A stretch of 27,820 nt of DNA from a virus: positions 1 through 27,820 of IMG/VR virus record IMGVR_UViG_3300025325_000117; one strand, 5' to 3'. The notes beneath the pieces were generated by a model. The model saw only the letters and a list, made by a program, of their open reading frames with translations. It was not told where the DNA came from and made no database searches. A program made the translations under genes and the position numbers. Shown here one piece after another: positions 1-7,702 of the stretch. Every line of letters starts with the position of its first letter. The stretch's first letter is position 1.

Positions 1-684
1 CGCGGCACCATTGCCGACGGCAAGGAACAGTACGCGCTGGCTACCTACGGCAAGGTGTTCGCCATCACGCGGAAGGCACTCGTCAACGACGACACCGACG
101 CGTTCTCCCGCCTCACGGCGCTGTTCGGCCGGGCCGCCCGCCAAAAGGAATCCGATCTCGTCTGGGCGCAGATCACCAGCAACCCGACGATGGGCGACAC
201 CAACGCGCTCTTCAGCGCGGCCCACGGCAACCTGCAGACCGACGGCGATGTGATTTCGATCGCCTCGCTCGGAAGGGCGCGCGCGGCCATGCGGATCCAG
301 AAGGGCCTGGACGGCGTGACGCTGCTCAACATCACCCCGCGGCTCATTCTGGTGCCGACGACCCTGGAGACGGTCGCGGATCAGTACATGGCGCTCATCA
401 CGCCGGGCACAGCCGCCGCGGCCAATCCGTTCTCCGGCAAGCTCAAGGTCATCGTCGAGCCGAGGCTCGACGCGGACAGTGTGACCGCGTGGTACGTCGC
501 GGCCTCGCCGGACCAGCTCGACATGATCGAAGTCGCGCACCTGGAGGGCGAAGAGGGGCCACAGGTCGAGAGCCGGGTCGGCTTCGACGTGGACGGGCTG
601 GAAGTGAAGGCGCGGCTCGACGCGGCGGCGAAGGTCATCGACTGGCGCGGCTTCCACAAGGATCCGGGCGAGCTGGTCAGCTAA
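1..684 (+). CDS. Major capsid protein, Mu gpT-like (5' partial)
   Basis: The window opens in frame inside this gene; 227 codons plus stop are present and the N-terminus lies upstream. The reading begins RGTIADGKEQYALATYGKVF and continues with AITRKALVNDDTDAFSRL, a block typical of Mu gpT-type major head subunits and of prohead protease/major capsid fusion proteins. The end has DWRGFHKDPG, matching the conserved C-terminal DWRGL...PG box of that family. The product should form the icosahedral capsid shell. Because the N-terminus is missing, it cannot be seen whether a ClpP-like prohead protease is fused upstream, as is common. A decoration-type gene follows after 80 bp, the expected order. The family call is confident from motifs; the fusion is inference. 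Confidence 0.85.
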   Translation, partial: RGTIADGKEQYALATYGKVFAITRKALVNDDTDAFSRLTALFGRAARQKESDLVWAQITSNPTMGDTNALFSAAHGNLQTDGDVISIASLGRARAAMRIQKGLDGVTLLNITPRLILVPTTLETVADQYMALITPGTAAAANPFSGKLKVIVEPRLDADSVTAWYVAASPDQLDMIEVAHLEGEEGPQVESRVGFDVDGLEVKARLDAAAKVIDWRGFHKDPGELVS

Positions 685-764
685 GCCAGCATCACGGGAA
701 GGGCTGGCAAACCGCCACACCGCGTGGCACAAGCGCGCCGAGCGCGCGAGGGTGAGGGGTAGAC

Positions 765-1118
765 ATGATCAATTACGTGCAACCGGGTGGCGTCCAGACC
801 TTCATCGCGCCCAGTGGCGGCGTGGTGGCCGGCAACTTCTACGTGTTCGGGCTCTTGGTGGTGTGCGCCACGGTCACAGTCGCGCAGACGCTGCCGTTCG
901 CCGGCAAGATCTGCGGCGTGTTCTCGGTCACGAAGGCCGGCTCGCAGGCTTGGACGCATGGCGCGGCGGTCTATTTGACGGCCGGGTCTGCGACCACCTT
1001 CACGACGACGGTCGGCAGCAACACCCTAGCGGGCAAGGCCGCGGGCGTGGTCGGGTCTGGCGCCGGCGAGACGACCGGCCTGGTGCTCCTGAACGGATTG
1101 CCGGACGCCTCGATCTAA
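765..1118 (+). CDS. DUF2190-like capsid decoration protein
   Basis: This 117-aa protein is small, Gly/Ala/Val-rich and predicted all-beta, with the pattern YVQPGGVQTFIAPSGGVVAG, then FAGKICGVFSVTKA, then a GKAAGVV..GAGETTGLVLLNG end. That matches the DUF2190 family, which lies directly after the major capsid gene in many phages and is thought to decorate the capsid. The ATG at 765 follows a GAGGGTGAGGGG ribosome-binding stretch. Length (about 110-120 aa) and position fit the family. The 80 bp upstream show no clear promoter, so it is probably transcribed with the capsid gene. The biochemical role is inferred from family and position only. Confidence 0.75.
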   Translation: MINYVQPGGVQTFIAPSGGVVAGNFYVFGLLVVCATVTVAQTLPFAGKICGVFSVTKAGSQAWTHGAAVYLTAGSATTFTTTVGSNTLAGKAAGVVGSGAGETTGLVLLNGLPDASI

Positions 1119-1130
1119 GGACCGGCGTCC

Positions 1131-1478
1131 ATGAGCGTCGCGGCGCTCCGGGCGCTCGTCCGGGATGTGAACTTCGCGACCCATGGAGTGGCCGCGACCG
1201 TCACGCGACCGGCACCGGATGACGCGCCGATCACGACGACGGTGATCTGGCTGGTCCCGGTGGCCGACCAGGCGCCAGGCGGCGCGGAGATGGGCCGCAT
1301 GGACCACCGGCGGGTGCTCGCGGTGCGACGTGATGAGGTGCCGACGGTGCCACGCGGCACGCGCATCTCGGCGGCTGAGTTGCCGGACGGTACGGTCCTG
1401 GACTGGATCGTGGACGGCACGGATCGGGTCGAGCCGGGCCACGTGATTGTGCTGGTGGTGGAGGCGCCGGTCCCGTGA
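1131..1478 (+). CDS. Head-tail joining protein (neck/stopper-like)
   Basis: This 115-aa protein lies between the decoration gene and a tail-terminator-like gene, the usual place of head-tail joining or stopper proteins. The sequence is mostly beta: an N-terminal helix (VAALRALVRDVNF), ATVTRP.PDDAPITTTVIW in the first strands, an acidic/basic middle (HRRVLAVRRDEVPTVPRGTRI) and DGTVLDWIVDGTDRVEPGHVIVLV at the end. The VPRGTRI...DG..W.VDG pattern is common in small lambda gpFII-like joining proteins. ATG 1131 has AAGGA upstream. The stop overlaps the next GTG start (GTGA), so translation is probably coupled. The function call rests on synteny and fold pattern, not on a unique motif. Confidence 0.6.
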   Translation: MSVAALRALVRDVNFATHGVAATVTRPAPDDAPITTTVIWLVPVADQAPGGAEMGRMDHRRVLAVRRDEVPTVPRGTRISAAELPDGTVLDWIVDGTDRVEPGHVIVLVVEAPVP

Positions 1479-1936
1479 GTCCGACGCCTTCGACTCGGCG
1501 GCTGATTCTCGAAGCGTTTCGCGACCGGGTCCTCGTGATTGCCCAGGTCAGCGGGTATCACACCGACGCCGGGCGCCAAGTGTTCGTCGGGGAAATCCCC
1601 GGGCTCGGGCCAGACGATCCGCCGGACGCGATTGCGATCGTCGGGCAGCCGGACGAGTGGAAGCTCCAAGGCAAGGCCTACTTCGTCAACTGGCCGATCA
1701 CGATCATGGCGGTGACGAGGGCGGATCGAGACGCGGCGTATCTGGCGCTGGAGGACATTCTCGCGGACATCACCCGCGCGGTCGAACTCGACGACATCGA
1801 TTTGGGCGGGTTGGTGATTCAGCAGTTCGTGCGCATGGCCCCCCGGCAGACGCTGGAGCGCGAGGAGGGGTCGCTGGTCGTGGGGGTCGGGATCACCTAC
1901 CTGTGCACGTTCAAAGAAGGCTGGGGCCTTCCGTAA
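1475..1936 (+). CDS. Tail terminator/completion-like protein
   Basis: This 153-aa protein starts at GTG 1475, overlapping the preceding stop by 4 bp. The mixed alpha/beta sequence has an N-terminal helix (RRLILEAFRDRVLVIAQ), a central KAYFVNWPITIMAVT strand and a C-terminal VVGVGITYLCTFKEGWGLP strand. Paired strands around 'W.I.I.....' and 'V...ITY......' are typical of gpU-like tail terminator or tail completion proteins, which cap the tail tube and dock it to the neck. It sits immediately before the tail tube gene, which fits. There is no diagnostic catalytic motif, so the call combines synteny with a secondary-structure impression. Confidence 0.6.
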   Translation: MSPTPSTRRLILEAFRDRVLVIAQVSGYHTDAGRQVFVGEIPGLGPDDPPDAIAIVGQPDEWKLQGKAYFVNWPITIMAVTRADRDAAYLALEDILADITRAVELDDIDLGGLVIQQFVRMAPRQTLEREEGSLVVGVGITYLCTFKEGWGLP

Positions 1937-1948
1937 GGAGTTCGATTT

Positions 1949-2563
1949 ATGGGTGTCGGCTACGCCAACTCTTCCCCGTACGAGATTATCGGGGCGCCGT
2001 TCACGGCCTGGATCGCGGCCGCCGGGTCGACGAAGCCCGTCATTGACAATGCCGTCGGGTCGCCCTGGATCCTGATCGGATCCTCAGGCAACCTGAATCA
2101 GACCGAGGAAGGGATCACGGTCGAACATCGGCAGACGATTGTCGACTTTCGGGCCGCGGGCGACGCCGGCACCCGGAAGCGTTTCCGCACCGAAGAGCAA
2201 CTGCTCGTCCGGTTCACCATTGCCGATCTGAAACTCGAACAGTACATGCTCGCGCTCGAACACAACACGGTCACGACGGTGGCGCCGTCGGGTGGGGTCG
2301 TCGGCTACAAGTGGGTCGGGCTGAGTCGTAATCTCGTCCTCACGGCGCGCGCGCTCTTGCTCCGGGGGCCGTCACCCTACGGCGATCTAATGGTGATGCA
2401 GTATTTCCTGCCACTCGTCCAGCAGTCTGGCAATCCCACCCCAGTCTTCAGGAAGGGCGAGGCCGCCGGGTTGGCCTTCGAGTACAGCGCCCTCGTGGAC
2501 GTGACCGCCGCGACGGACGCGGAACGGTTCGGGCGACTCGAAGCGCAGCATCTGGCCAGCTAA
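1949..2563 (+). CDS. Major tail tube protein
   Basis: This 204-aa protein is preceded by a strong AAGGAG 9 nt before ATG 1949. It is a beta-rich, soluble protein with blocks ITVEHRQTIVDFRAAGDAGT, ARALLLRGPSPYGDLMVMQY and GLAFEYSALVDVTAATDAER near the end. The order (after connector/terminator genes, before the chaperone pair and tape measure) is that of major tail proteins of long-tailed phages, and the C-terminal 'F.Y.AL.D......ERFGR' region resembles tube subunits, whose last strands are conserved. The product should polymerise into the tail tube around the tape measure. Confidence is mainly positional; the strong RBS suits a highly expressed structural gene. Confidence 0.7.
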   Translation: MGVGYANSSPYEIIGAPFTAWIAAAGSTKPVIDNAVGSPWILIGSSGNLNQTEEGITVEHRQTIVDFRAAGDAGTRKRFRTEEQLLVRFTIADLKLEQYMLALEHNTVTTVAPSGGVVGYKWVGLSRNLVLTARALLLRGPSPYGDLMVMQYFLPLVQQSGNPTPVFRKGEAAGLAFEYSALVDVTAATDAERFGRLEAQHLAS

Positions 2564-2575
2564 CCGGGTCTCCCG

Positions 2576-2770
2576 ATGGGCGACGCGATGCTCGATCGGG
2601 TCGAAGGCTTACGCGCGCAGGTGGCCACCCACAAGCGGGCCATCAATCACCATCGGCGCGGGCTGCACGAGGCCAAAACCCAGCTCGTCATCCTCGAAGA
2701 AGAGTGCCGTAAGCGCGGCATCCAGCTTGTGATCGTGCCCTCTGGCGTAGGAGTAATCCATGGCCACTAA
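2576..2770 (+). CDS. Small coiled-coil protein in tail operon
   Basis: This 64-aa, strongly helical and charged protein (RVEGLRAQVATHKRAINHHR, EAKTQLVILEEECRKRG) is probably a short coiled coil. It begins 12 bp after the tail tube stop and overlaps the next gene by 11 bp, so it appears to be part of the operon. No good Shine-Dalgarno precedes ATG 2576 (CCGGGTCTCCCG); an internal ATG at 2588 is an alternative. I do not recognise a family. Small helical proteins here could assist tail assembly, but no function is claimed. Confidence 0.5.
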   Translation: MGDAMLDRVEGLRAQVATHKRAINHHRRGLHEAKTQLVILEEECRKRGIQLVIVPSGVGVIHGH

Positions 2771-3227
2771 TCAGAGTCCTCCGAATAACGTCTCCCCGCT
2801 GCTGCAAGCCGAACCGATGCTATCGCTCTCACATGAAATGGAGATCCCGAAGATCGTCATTGGCGATCGGAACTACGGGTTGAAGCGGCGCGAAGCCTTG
2901 ACGCTACGCGAAGACGCGAAGGCGCACGTGATCGCGCGCCGGCTGTTGATCCTGGATTCCACACCGCTCGATGAGGCCGTGGCGACAGACATTGCCGGCC
3001 TTCGGGATCAGCTCTGCCGCCTGGTCGTCGTCGGCATGACCGATGAGGAGCACGTGGCGCTCTCCGACTATCACCGCGGAGAGATCGTGCGGAGTTTTTT
3101 TCTGCTTCGGTGGGCGCCGCAGGAGATCGAGATCATGGCGACGCTAGCCGGCGCCGACCCGAGTTCGACCTCGGCGAACTCCTCCCACGACTCGACGGGT
3201 TCTATCCCGGAGCCCGCGATTGGCTGA
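2760..3227 (+). CDS. Tail assembly chaperone, short form (gpG-like)
   Basis: This 155-aa, mainly helical and charged protein lies between tail tube and tape measure, the place of lambda gpG-type tail assembly chaperones. AGGAG with 6-nt spacing precedes ATG 2760. Residues 25-75 (MEIPKIVIGDRNYGLKRREA...) resemble the beta-strand-then-helix start seen in chaperones. The codons for RSFF (3090-3101) sit on a T7 slippery run, so some ribosomes should shift and make the longer 2760-3526 product. The normal-frame tail after the slip site is low-complexity (SSTSANSSHDSTGS), as expected when only the shared part is strongly conserved. Confidence 0.75.
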   Translation: MATNQSPPNNVSPLLQAEPMLSLSHEMEIPKIVIGDRNYGLKRREALTLREDAKAHVIARRLLILDSTPLDEAVATDIAGLRDQLCRLVVVGMTDEEHVALSDYHRGEIVRSFFLLRWAPQEIEIMATLAGADPSSTSANSSHDSTGSIPEPAIG

Positions 3228-3526
3228 ACACGCCGATCGTGCTCGTGCGGGCCTACGTCGCCATGCTGCCGAGGCTGAAAGCCGAGGCTTCGCAGCGAGC
3301 CGCGACCGAGATCGCCGTCGGCAGTGGCACATTGAAGCCACACGACCGGCTGGCGCTCCTGCGCGAGTGGGCCGACCAGGCGGATCCCGCGGGCCCAGAG
3401 GGTGGCCCCCATCGCGTCAAGACGCGGGCGACGCCTGGCAATCTTGCCGAGATGGGGATCGGGTACGAGCAACTCCCACGTCGGAAGCGGCGCCATGAAG
3501 CTGACCCTCAACACCCAGTCGGTTGA
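2760..3526 (+). CDS. Tail assembly chaperone, -1 frameshift fusion (gpGT-like)
   Basis: This is the predicted long form of the chaperone. Residues 1-114 are shared with the short form; the ribosome then slips -1 on T-TTT-TTT (3095-3101) and reads SASVGAAGDRDHGDASRRR into a second open frame ending at 3526, about 255 aa in total. The downstream frame (EFDLGELLPRLDGFYPGARD, then RAYVAMLPRLKAEASQRAAT) looks genuine and has helical gpT-like character. Without the slip it could only start at a poor GTG (3110) inside the upstream gene. Such G/GT pairs, made in a fixed ratio and binding the tape measure, are established in lambda and many siphophages. It ends inside the N-terminal coding of the gpZ-like gene (starts 3495). 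Confidence 0.8.
3095..3101 (+). promoter_or_regulatory. -1 ribosomal frameshift slippery site
   Basis: Seven consecutive T at 3095-3101 form an X-XXY-YYZ heptamer in the correct register: the zero frame reads AGT TTT TTT CTG, and slipping -1 re-pairs both tRNAs perfectly. The -1 frame is the one that is open to 3526. About 11 nt downstream, GGCGCCG (3113-3119) can pair with CGGCGCC (3149-3155), a possible stimulatory stem with a 29-nt loop. The heptamer and register are seen directly; the stimulatory role of the stem is inference. Confidence 0.85.
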
Positions 3527-4040
3527 GCGCGCCATCGCCACGCTCCGCGAGAAGGCGCCCGCGGCGCTCGTGCGGGCGCTCAACCGTGGCGTCGGGGGAG
3601 GACGGACGGTACTGGTGCGTGACGTCTCGAAGGATCTGCGCCTGAAGGTCGGGCAGGTGCGCGATCGGACCTCGGTCGCGAATGCCACGGCCGCGTCGAT
3701 GGTCGCCCGGATCGTCGCCTCGGCGCAGAAGGTCCCCGCGATTGAGTTCGGCGCGCGTGGGCCGGAACCCTCACGCGGGAAGGGCCGGGGCGTCTCGACG
3801 AAGTTGCCGGCGGGCCGATTCCCGCATGCGTTCATCGCCACGGTACGGAGTCCTCGTGGCGGCCTGCATCGTGGCGTGTTCGAGCGCAAGGCCACAAAGC
3901 GACTGCCGATTCGAGAGATCAAGGGTCCGAGCGTCTGGTTCGTGGCTGGGAAGCACCTCGAGCCGGCGGCTGCGCGGGCGATCGAGCTGGCGGCGAAGAC
4001 GCTCGAGCACGAGATGAGTCGCATCCTCCCAACGAAGTAA
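3495..4040 (+). CDS. Minor tail protein Z-like (gpZ family)
   Basis: This is a 181-aa protein from ATG 3495, preceded by GGAAG. The N-terminal block AIATLREKAPAALVRALNRG followed by RTVLVRDVSKDLRLKVGQVR is characteristic of prophage minor tail protein Z (GPZ) family members, including the 'ALNR....R..V.R.....G......VR' arrangement. The end is helical (AAARAIELAAKTLEHEMSRI). In lambda, gpZ acts at the top of the tail, where DNA must enter the tail before the head joins. The reading frame is open further upstream to 3402, but those codons overlap the chaperone fusion and look non-coding. It overlaps the end of the GT fusion by 32 bp. Confidence 0.75.
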   Translation: MKLTLNTQSVERAIATLREKAPAALVRALNRGVGGGRTVLVRDVSKDLRLKVGQVRDRTSVANATAASMVARIVASAQKVPAIEFGARGPEPSRGKGRGVSTKLPAGRFPHAFIATVRSPRGGLHRGVFERKATKRLPIREIKGPSVWFVAGKHLEPAAARAIELAAKTLEHEMSRILPTK

Positions 4041-4046
4041 CCAGCG

Positions 4047-6929
4047 ATGCCGATCTTCAAACTGGGCCGCGCCGTCCTCGAGTTCGCGGGAGACAAGACC
4101 CAACTTGAGGCGGCGCTCAAAGCCGCTGGCATCGACGTCAAATCCTTCAAAAAGGAGACCGAGGGCGCCACCGGGACCGTCGGCAAGTTCGCGAGCAGTC
4201 TCAAAGGCGTCGGCGCGCTGATCGGCGTGTCGTTCACCGTCGGCGCCGTCGTCAACTTCACCAAGAAAGTCTTCGACGCGGCCTCGGCGATCAACGACCA
4301 GTCGAAATCCCTCGGCTTCGGGGCTGAGAACTTCCAACGGTACGCGTTCGCGGCGAAGCAGTCCGGCGCCGACCAGGAGATTTTCACCAAGAGCGCGAGC
4401 GTCCTGAACGACAAGCTGGCTGGCGGCGACAAGTCGACCGTGGCGGCGCTGAAGAAGGCCGGCCTGGAGTATGAGTCCATCCGGGCGATGAAGCCGGACC
4501 AGGCCTTCCTCGCGGTCTCCAACGCGGTCGGCAAGATCGAAGATCCCATGCTGCGCGCCAACGTCGCGCAGGACCTGTTCGGTAAGGGCGCCCTGAAACT
4601 ACTGCCCGGGATGATCGAGGGCTACGAGAAGCTCGGCGCCGGTGCCAAGGTCATGTCGGACGAAACGATCCGGCGGCTCGAGGCCGCGCAGGACGAGTGG
4701 GAGGCTTTCGCCAACAGCGTCGTCATTCACACCGGCGAGATTCTCGGCGCGATTGCGGGCCTCGGCGAGGAAGCCTCGAAGTCCAAGGCGTTCCAGTTGG
4801 TATTCCTCCCACCGAACGCCTCTGCGGCCCTGCGGGCGCAAATATTGGCGGAGCTGCCGAAAGAGCCGTTCAAGGGCGCACTAGACCGTTTCGGTGTCGG
4901 GGCGCTCAACGAGGCCCAAGCGAAGGCCCTGGGGATCCTGAGTAGCGCGCCGGGTTTTGTCGCCAGGATTAAGGCGGCGCGCGAGCAACTATCGAGGTTG
5001 ACCGCGGAGCAACGAGAGCAACTCGACGCCGCCCAGCAGCTCGAAGGTCAATTTACGGCGCTGGCGAATAGTTACGATCTCAGCGCCGATGCGCAGAAGA
5101 TCTACACCTCCAACGCGAAGGACACGGAAAAAGCCCTCAAGGATCAGGCCGATGCCGCCAAGAAGTTGCTCGACCTGCAGAACAAGATCTACGGCCGAGA
5201 CTTGATCGCGCGAGCCAATGAAATGGCGGCCGCGCTCGGCGACACCGGAGACGTGACGCGGTTGTTGCCTGGGATGCAGAAAGACTTCCTCGGCACCGTC
5301 GACAGCGCGATTGCCGCGTATCAACGGCTTGGTGAGGTTGCGCCGTCGGCGCTGCTGTCGATTCGAGACGCGCTGGTGCCACTGGTGGCCGTGAATGAGT
5401 TGGCGGAGGGCGTCGAAACGAACGTCAACGCGATCCTGTTTCGACTGGGTCAGCTCGGCACGAAGGTCGGCCGGTTGTTGCCTTCGATTACGACGGTGCC
5501 GTTCGATCCGTCGGCGCTCCAGGGCACGCGCGTCAACCTTGGGCGGCCGAGCCTGGCGCGCCTGTTGGGCATCGACCTTGAGGCGGCCGGCCACGAGTTC
5601 AGTCAACAGCTCGGCCCGACGGTCCTGCAGGCGCTGACCGGCGGCGGCAGCGTGAGCCAATCGATCGGCGGCCTGGCCGGGATGCAGATCGGGAAGTCGC
5701 TCAGCACCACCTTCGGCGGCGTCATCAAGAAAGGGCTCGGCGAGAAAATAGGCGGCGCGCTCGGGTCGTTCATTCCTGGGATTGGCGCGCTGATCGGTCC
5801 GCTTCTCGGCAAGGGCCTCTCGGCGCTCGGCGGTCTGTTCGGGATCGGGCCGAGTGAAATGGAAAAGGTCCGCCAAGCTCGTGCCGAGTGGCTGAAGGCG
5901 GCGGGTGGCCTCGACAAGCTCAACAAGTCGGTCGGCGCGGTGGCCGGCGATCCGAAGGTCCGCGCGGCCTGGAATGATCTGTTCAACGCCAAGAAGCTGA
6001 AGGACTACGAAGCCGCGCTCGCCGCCTTCAACACGACGGTGGCCGAGGCGCAGGCGGCGCTACAGCTCCGGCTCGGCGAAGAGCAGGAGGCGCGGGACTT
6101 CCTGCAGGCCACGGTCGAGAAATACGGCTTCACGATCGATCAGCTCGGAGACAAGTGGAAACAGCAGGCGCTCACGGATGAGGCCATGCTCCTGGTCCGA
6201 GAGTACACGGCGCTGACCCGATCGGGCATCGACCACAACCTGGTGATCGAGAAGATGGGGGAGAACATGAACACGTTCTTCCTCAAAGCGATCAAGACCG
6301 GCGTTGAGGTCCCGAAACAGTTGCGGCCGTTGCTGCAACAGATGATCGATCAGGGCACGCTCATCGACGAGAACGGCCAGGCGTTTGACTCCCAGGCGCT
6401 CGATGCGGTCCATTGGAGCCAGACCCTGACCGAGCAGCTCCAGCTCGTGATCGACAAGCTGGGCGAACTGGTCGACGTCATCACGGGCAAACTCGGGAAG
6501 GCCATCGAGGAGATCCCGACGCTGGAGATCCCAGTCGCGCCGCTGAGCAATCGACAGCGGGCGTTCAATCGCGCCAGGGGGCTTGAGAGCTTTGCCACGG
6601 AAGCCTTTGTGCGTCGCCCGACGATGGCGCTCGTCGGGGACGTGCCGGGCGGCGAGTTCGTGCTGAAGCCGTCCACGATCGCGGGCTGGCTCGACCGTGC
6701 GGCTGGATCCGCCTCTGAAGGCCTAAATGGTGACCGTCTCGGCCGACAGATCGCGGCGGCCATCGCCCCGGCCCTGCAGCGGGACGGTGAGGACTTCGTA
6801 CTCGTCGTCGACGGAGAAGTGCTAGGTCGTGTCGTTGGACGCCACCGGGCAACCCAGGAGGAGCTGAGCCGAGGCATCGCGCTCAACACGTTCGGGCTGG
6901 GCACGGCCGTCAGACAGGCCAGCTCATGA
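4047..6929 (+). CDS. Tail tape measure protein
   Basis: At 960 aa this is the longest helical protein in the tail block. It begins PIFKLGRAVLEFAGDKTQLE, the usual small N-terminal domain of tape measures, followed by coiled-coil-rich sequence. There are hydrophobic stretches near residues 55-75 (VGALIGVSFTVGAVVNF) and at about 525-600 (repeated GG-rich segments such as IPGIGALIGPLLGKGLSALG), typical of the membrane-active part of tape measures. The C-terminus (PTMALVGDVPGGEFVLKPS) has the common 'GE.GPE.V.P' type box before a basic helix. It sets tail length; at about 0.15 nm per residue a tail near 140 nm is expected (rule of thumb). It overlaps the next gene by ATGA. Confidence 0.9.
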   Translation: MPIFKLGRAVLEFAGDKTQLEAALKAAGIDVKSFKKETEGATGTVGKFASSLKGVGALIGVSFTVGAVVNFTKKVFDAASAINDQSKSLGFGAENFQRYAFAAKQSGADQEIFTKSASVLNDKLAGGDKSTVAALKKAGLEYESIRAMKPDQAFLAVSNAVGKIEDPMLRANVAQDLFGKGALKLLPGMIEGYEKLGAGAKVMSDETIRRLEAAQDEWEAFANSVVIHTGEILGAIAGLGEEASKSKAFQLVFLPPNASAALRAQILAELPKEPFKGALDRFGVGALNEAQAKALGILSSAPGFVARIKAAREQLSRLTAEQREQLDAAQQLEGQFTALANSYDLSADAQKIYTSNAKDTEKALKDQADAAKKLLDLQNKIYGRDLIARANEMAAALGDTGDVTRLLPGMQKDFLGTVDSAIAAYQRLGEVAPSALLSIRDALVPLVAVNELAEGVETNVNAILFRLGQLGTKVGRLLPSITTVPFDPSALQGTRVNLGRPSLARLLGIDLEAAGHEFSQQLGPTVLQALTGGGSVSQSIGGLAGMQIGKSLSTTFGGVIKKGLGEKIGGALGSFIPGIGALIGPLLGKGLSALGGLFGIGPSEMEKVRQARAEWLKAAGGLDKLNKSVGAVAGDPKVRAAWNDLFNAKKLKDYEAALAAFNTTVAEAQAALQLRLGEEQEARDFLQATVEKYGFTIDQLGDKWKQQALTDEAMLLVREYTALTRSGIDHNLVIEKMGENMNTFFLKAIKTGVEVPKQLRPLLQQMIDQGTLIDENGQAFDSQALDAVHWSQTLTEQLQLVIDKLGELVDVITGKLGKAIEEIPTLEIPVAPLSNRQRAFNRARGLESFATEAFVRRPTMALVGDVPGGEFVLKPSTIAGWLDRAAGSASEGLNGDRLGRQIAAAIAPALQRDGEDFVLVVDGEVLGRVVGRHRATQEELSRGIALNTFGLGTAVRQASS

Positions 6930-7702
6930 TCAGCACCTGCTACTACTGCCGGCCGTCCGATAACTTGACGCCGAGTGCCACGCTCAGCCTCACGGCGGGC
7001 ACCGAGGCGGGCGCCTTCCCGCTGACGAATGCGCAAGATCGGATCGCGCGCACCGTCTTCAAGTCCACCGGCACGAGCTGCACGATTCGATCGCATTGGT
7101 CGGCTCCGGTCACGATCGAGGGCCTGTCGCTTCATTACCACAAACTGGCTGGAGCCACGGTCACGGTGACGAACCCGGCCGGGTTCAGCCGTGCGCTGAC
7201 AATCCCGGCGAACACGGCTGACGGCCATTGCCTCGATCCTTGGGACGACTACCGGACGCTCGCCAACGTCACCGATGACGATTGGGACATTGTGATCACG
7301 GGCGCCGCGACGGTCGTCGCCATTGGGGAAATCGTCTGGTGGCAGACGGTCCGCGAGGCGATCCTGGACCGCGGCGCTGTCGGCGATGAGAACCAGCCGG
7401 CGGTCGTGCATGCCGGCGACTACCACCCACGCATCAACGCCTACCGGATGGGGACGCGTGTGCGCGCGTTCCGGGGCCACATCGTGCCGGCCGACGTCGC
7501 GGCCGACATCCTCACGCTGTCGCGTGGCGCTCAGGGTGTGATGCTGCCGTTTGCGCTCGTCCCGGACTCTACGGTGAACGACGCGCTCTTCGGCCATCTG
7601 GCGACGACCCGGCACACGTTTCTGGAGTCCTACCCGCGCGGGTCCGGGGCGCGCGAGACGGATCTTGAGTTCGCTGAGGCGCTTCGCGGGCTGGCTTTAT
7701 GA
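6926..7702 (+). CDS. Distal tail protein candidate
   Basis: This 258-aa protein overlaps the tape measure stop by ATGA and the next gene by ATGA. Its N-terminal half is beta-rich and ligand-domain-like (TIRSHWSAPVTIEGLSLHYH, ATVTVTNPAGFSRALTIPAN, W..IVITGAATVVAIGEIVW). The second half (HPRINAYRMGTRVRAFRGHI, then a helical ADVAADILTLSRGAQGVMLP) could form the ring-type part seen in distal tail (Dit-like) proteins. The position directly after the tape measure is where distal tail proteins lie. No catalytic motif is visible. The name is positional; a tail-associated structural role is likely, the exact piece is not known. Confidence 0.55.
   Translation: MISTCYYCRPSDNLTPSATLSLTAGTEAGAFPLTNAQDRIARTVFKSTGTSCTIRSHWSAPVTIEGLSLHYHKLAGATVTVTNPAGFSRALTIPANTADGHCLDPWDDYRTLANVTDDDWDIVITGAATVVAIGEIVWWQTVREAILDRGAVGDENQPAVVHAGDYHPRINAYRMGTRVRAFRGHIVPADVAADILTLSRGAQGVMLPFALVPDSTVNDALFGHLATTRHTFLESYPRGSGARETDLEFAEALRGLAL

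Noticed and set aside
3110-3526. Independent gene starting at GTG 3110
   Set aside because: No ribosome-binding site and the start is inside the chaperone gene; the T7 run in correct register explains the frame as a -1 frameshift extension.
3071-4561. 496-aa open frame on the minus strand
   Set aside because: It lies opposite the gpZ-like and tape measure genes, whose plus-strand proteins have clear family features; high GC produces such long antisense frames.
6350-7615. 421-aa open frame on the minus strand
   Set aside because: Antisense to the tape measure end and distal tail gene; sequence is Arg-rich and low in hydrophobic core, typical of a shadow frame.
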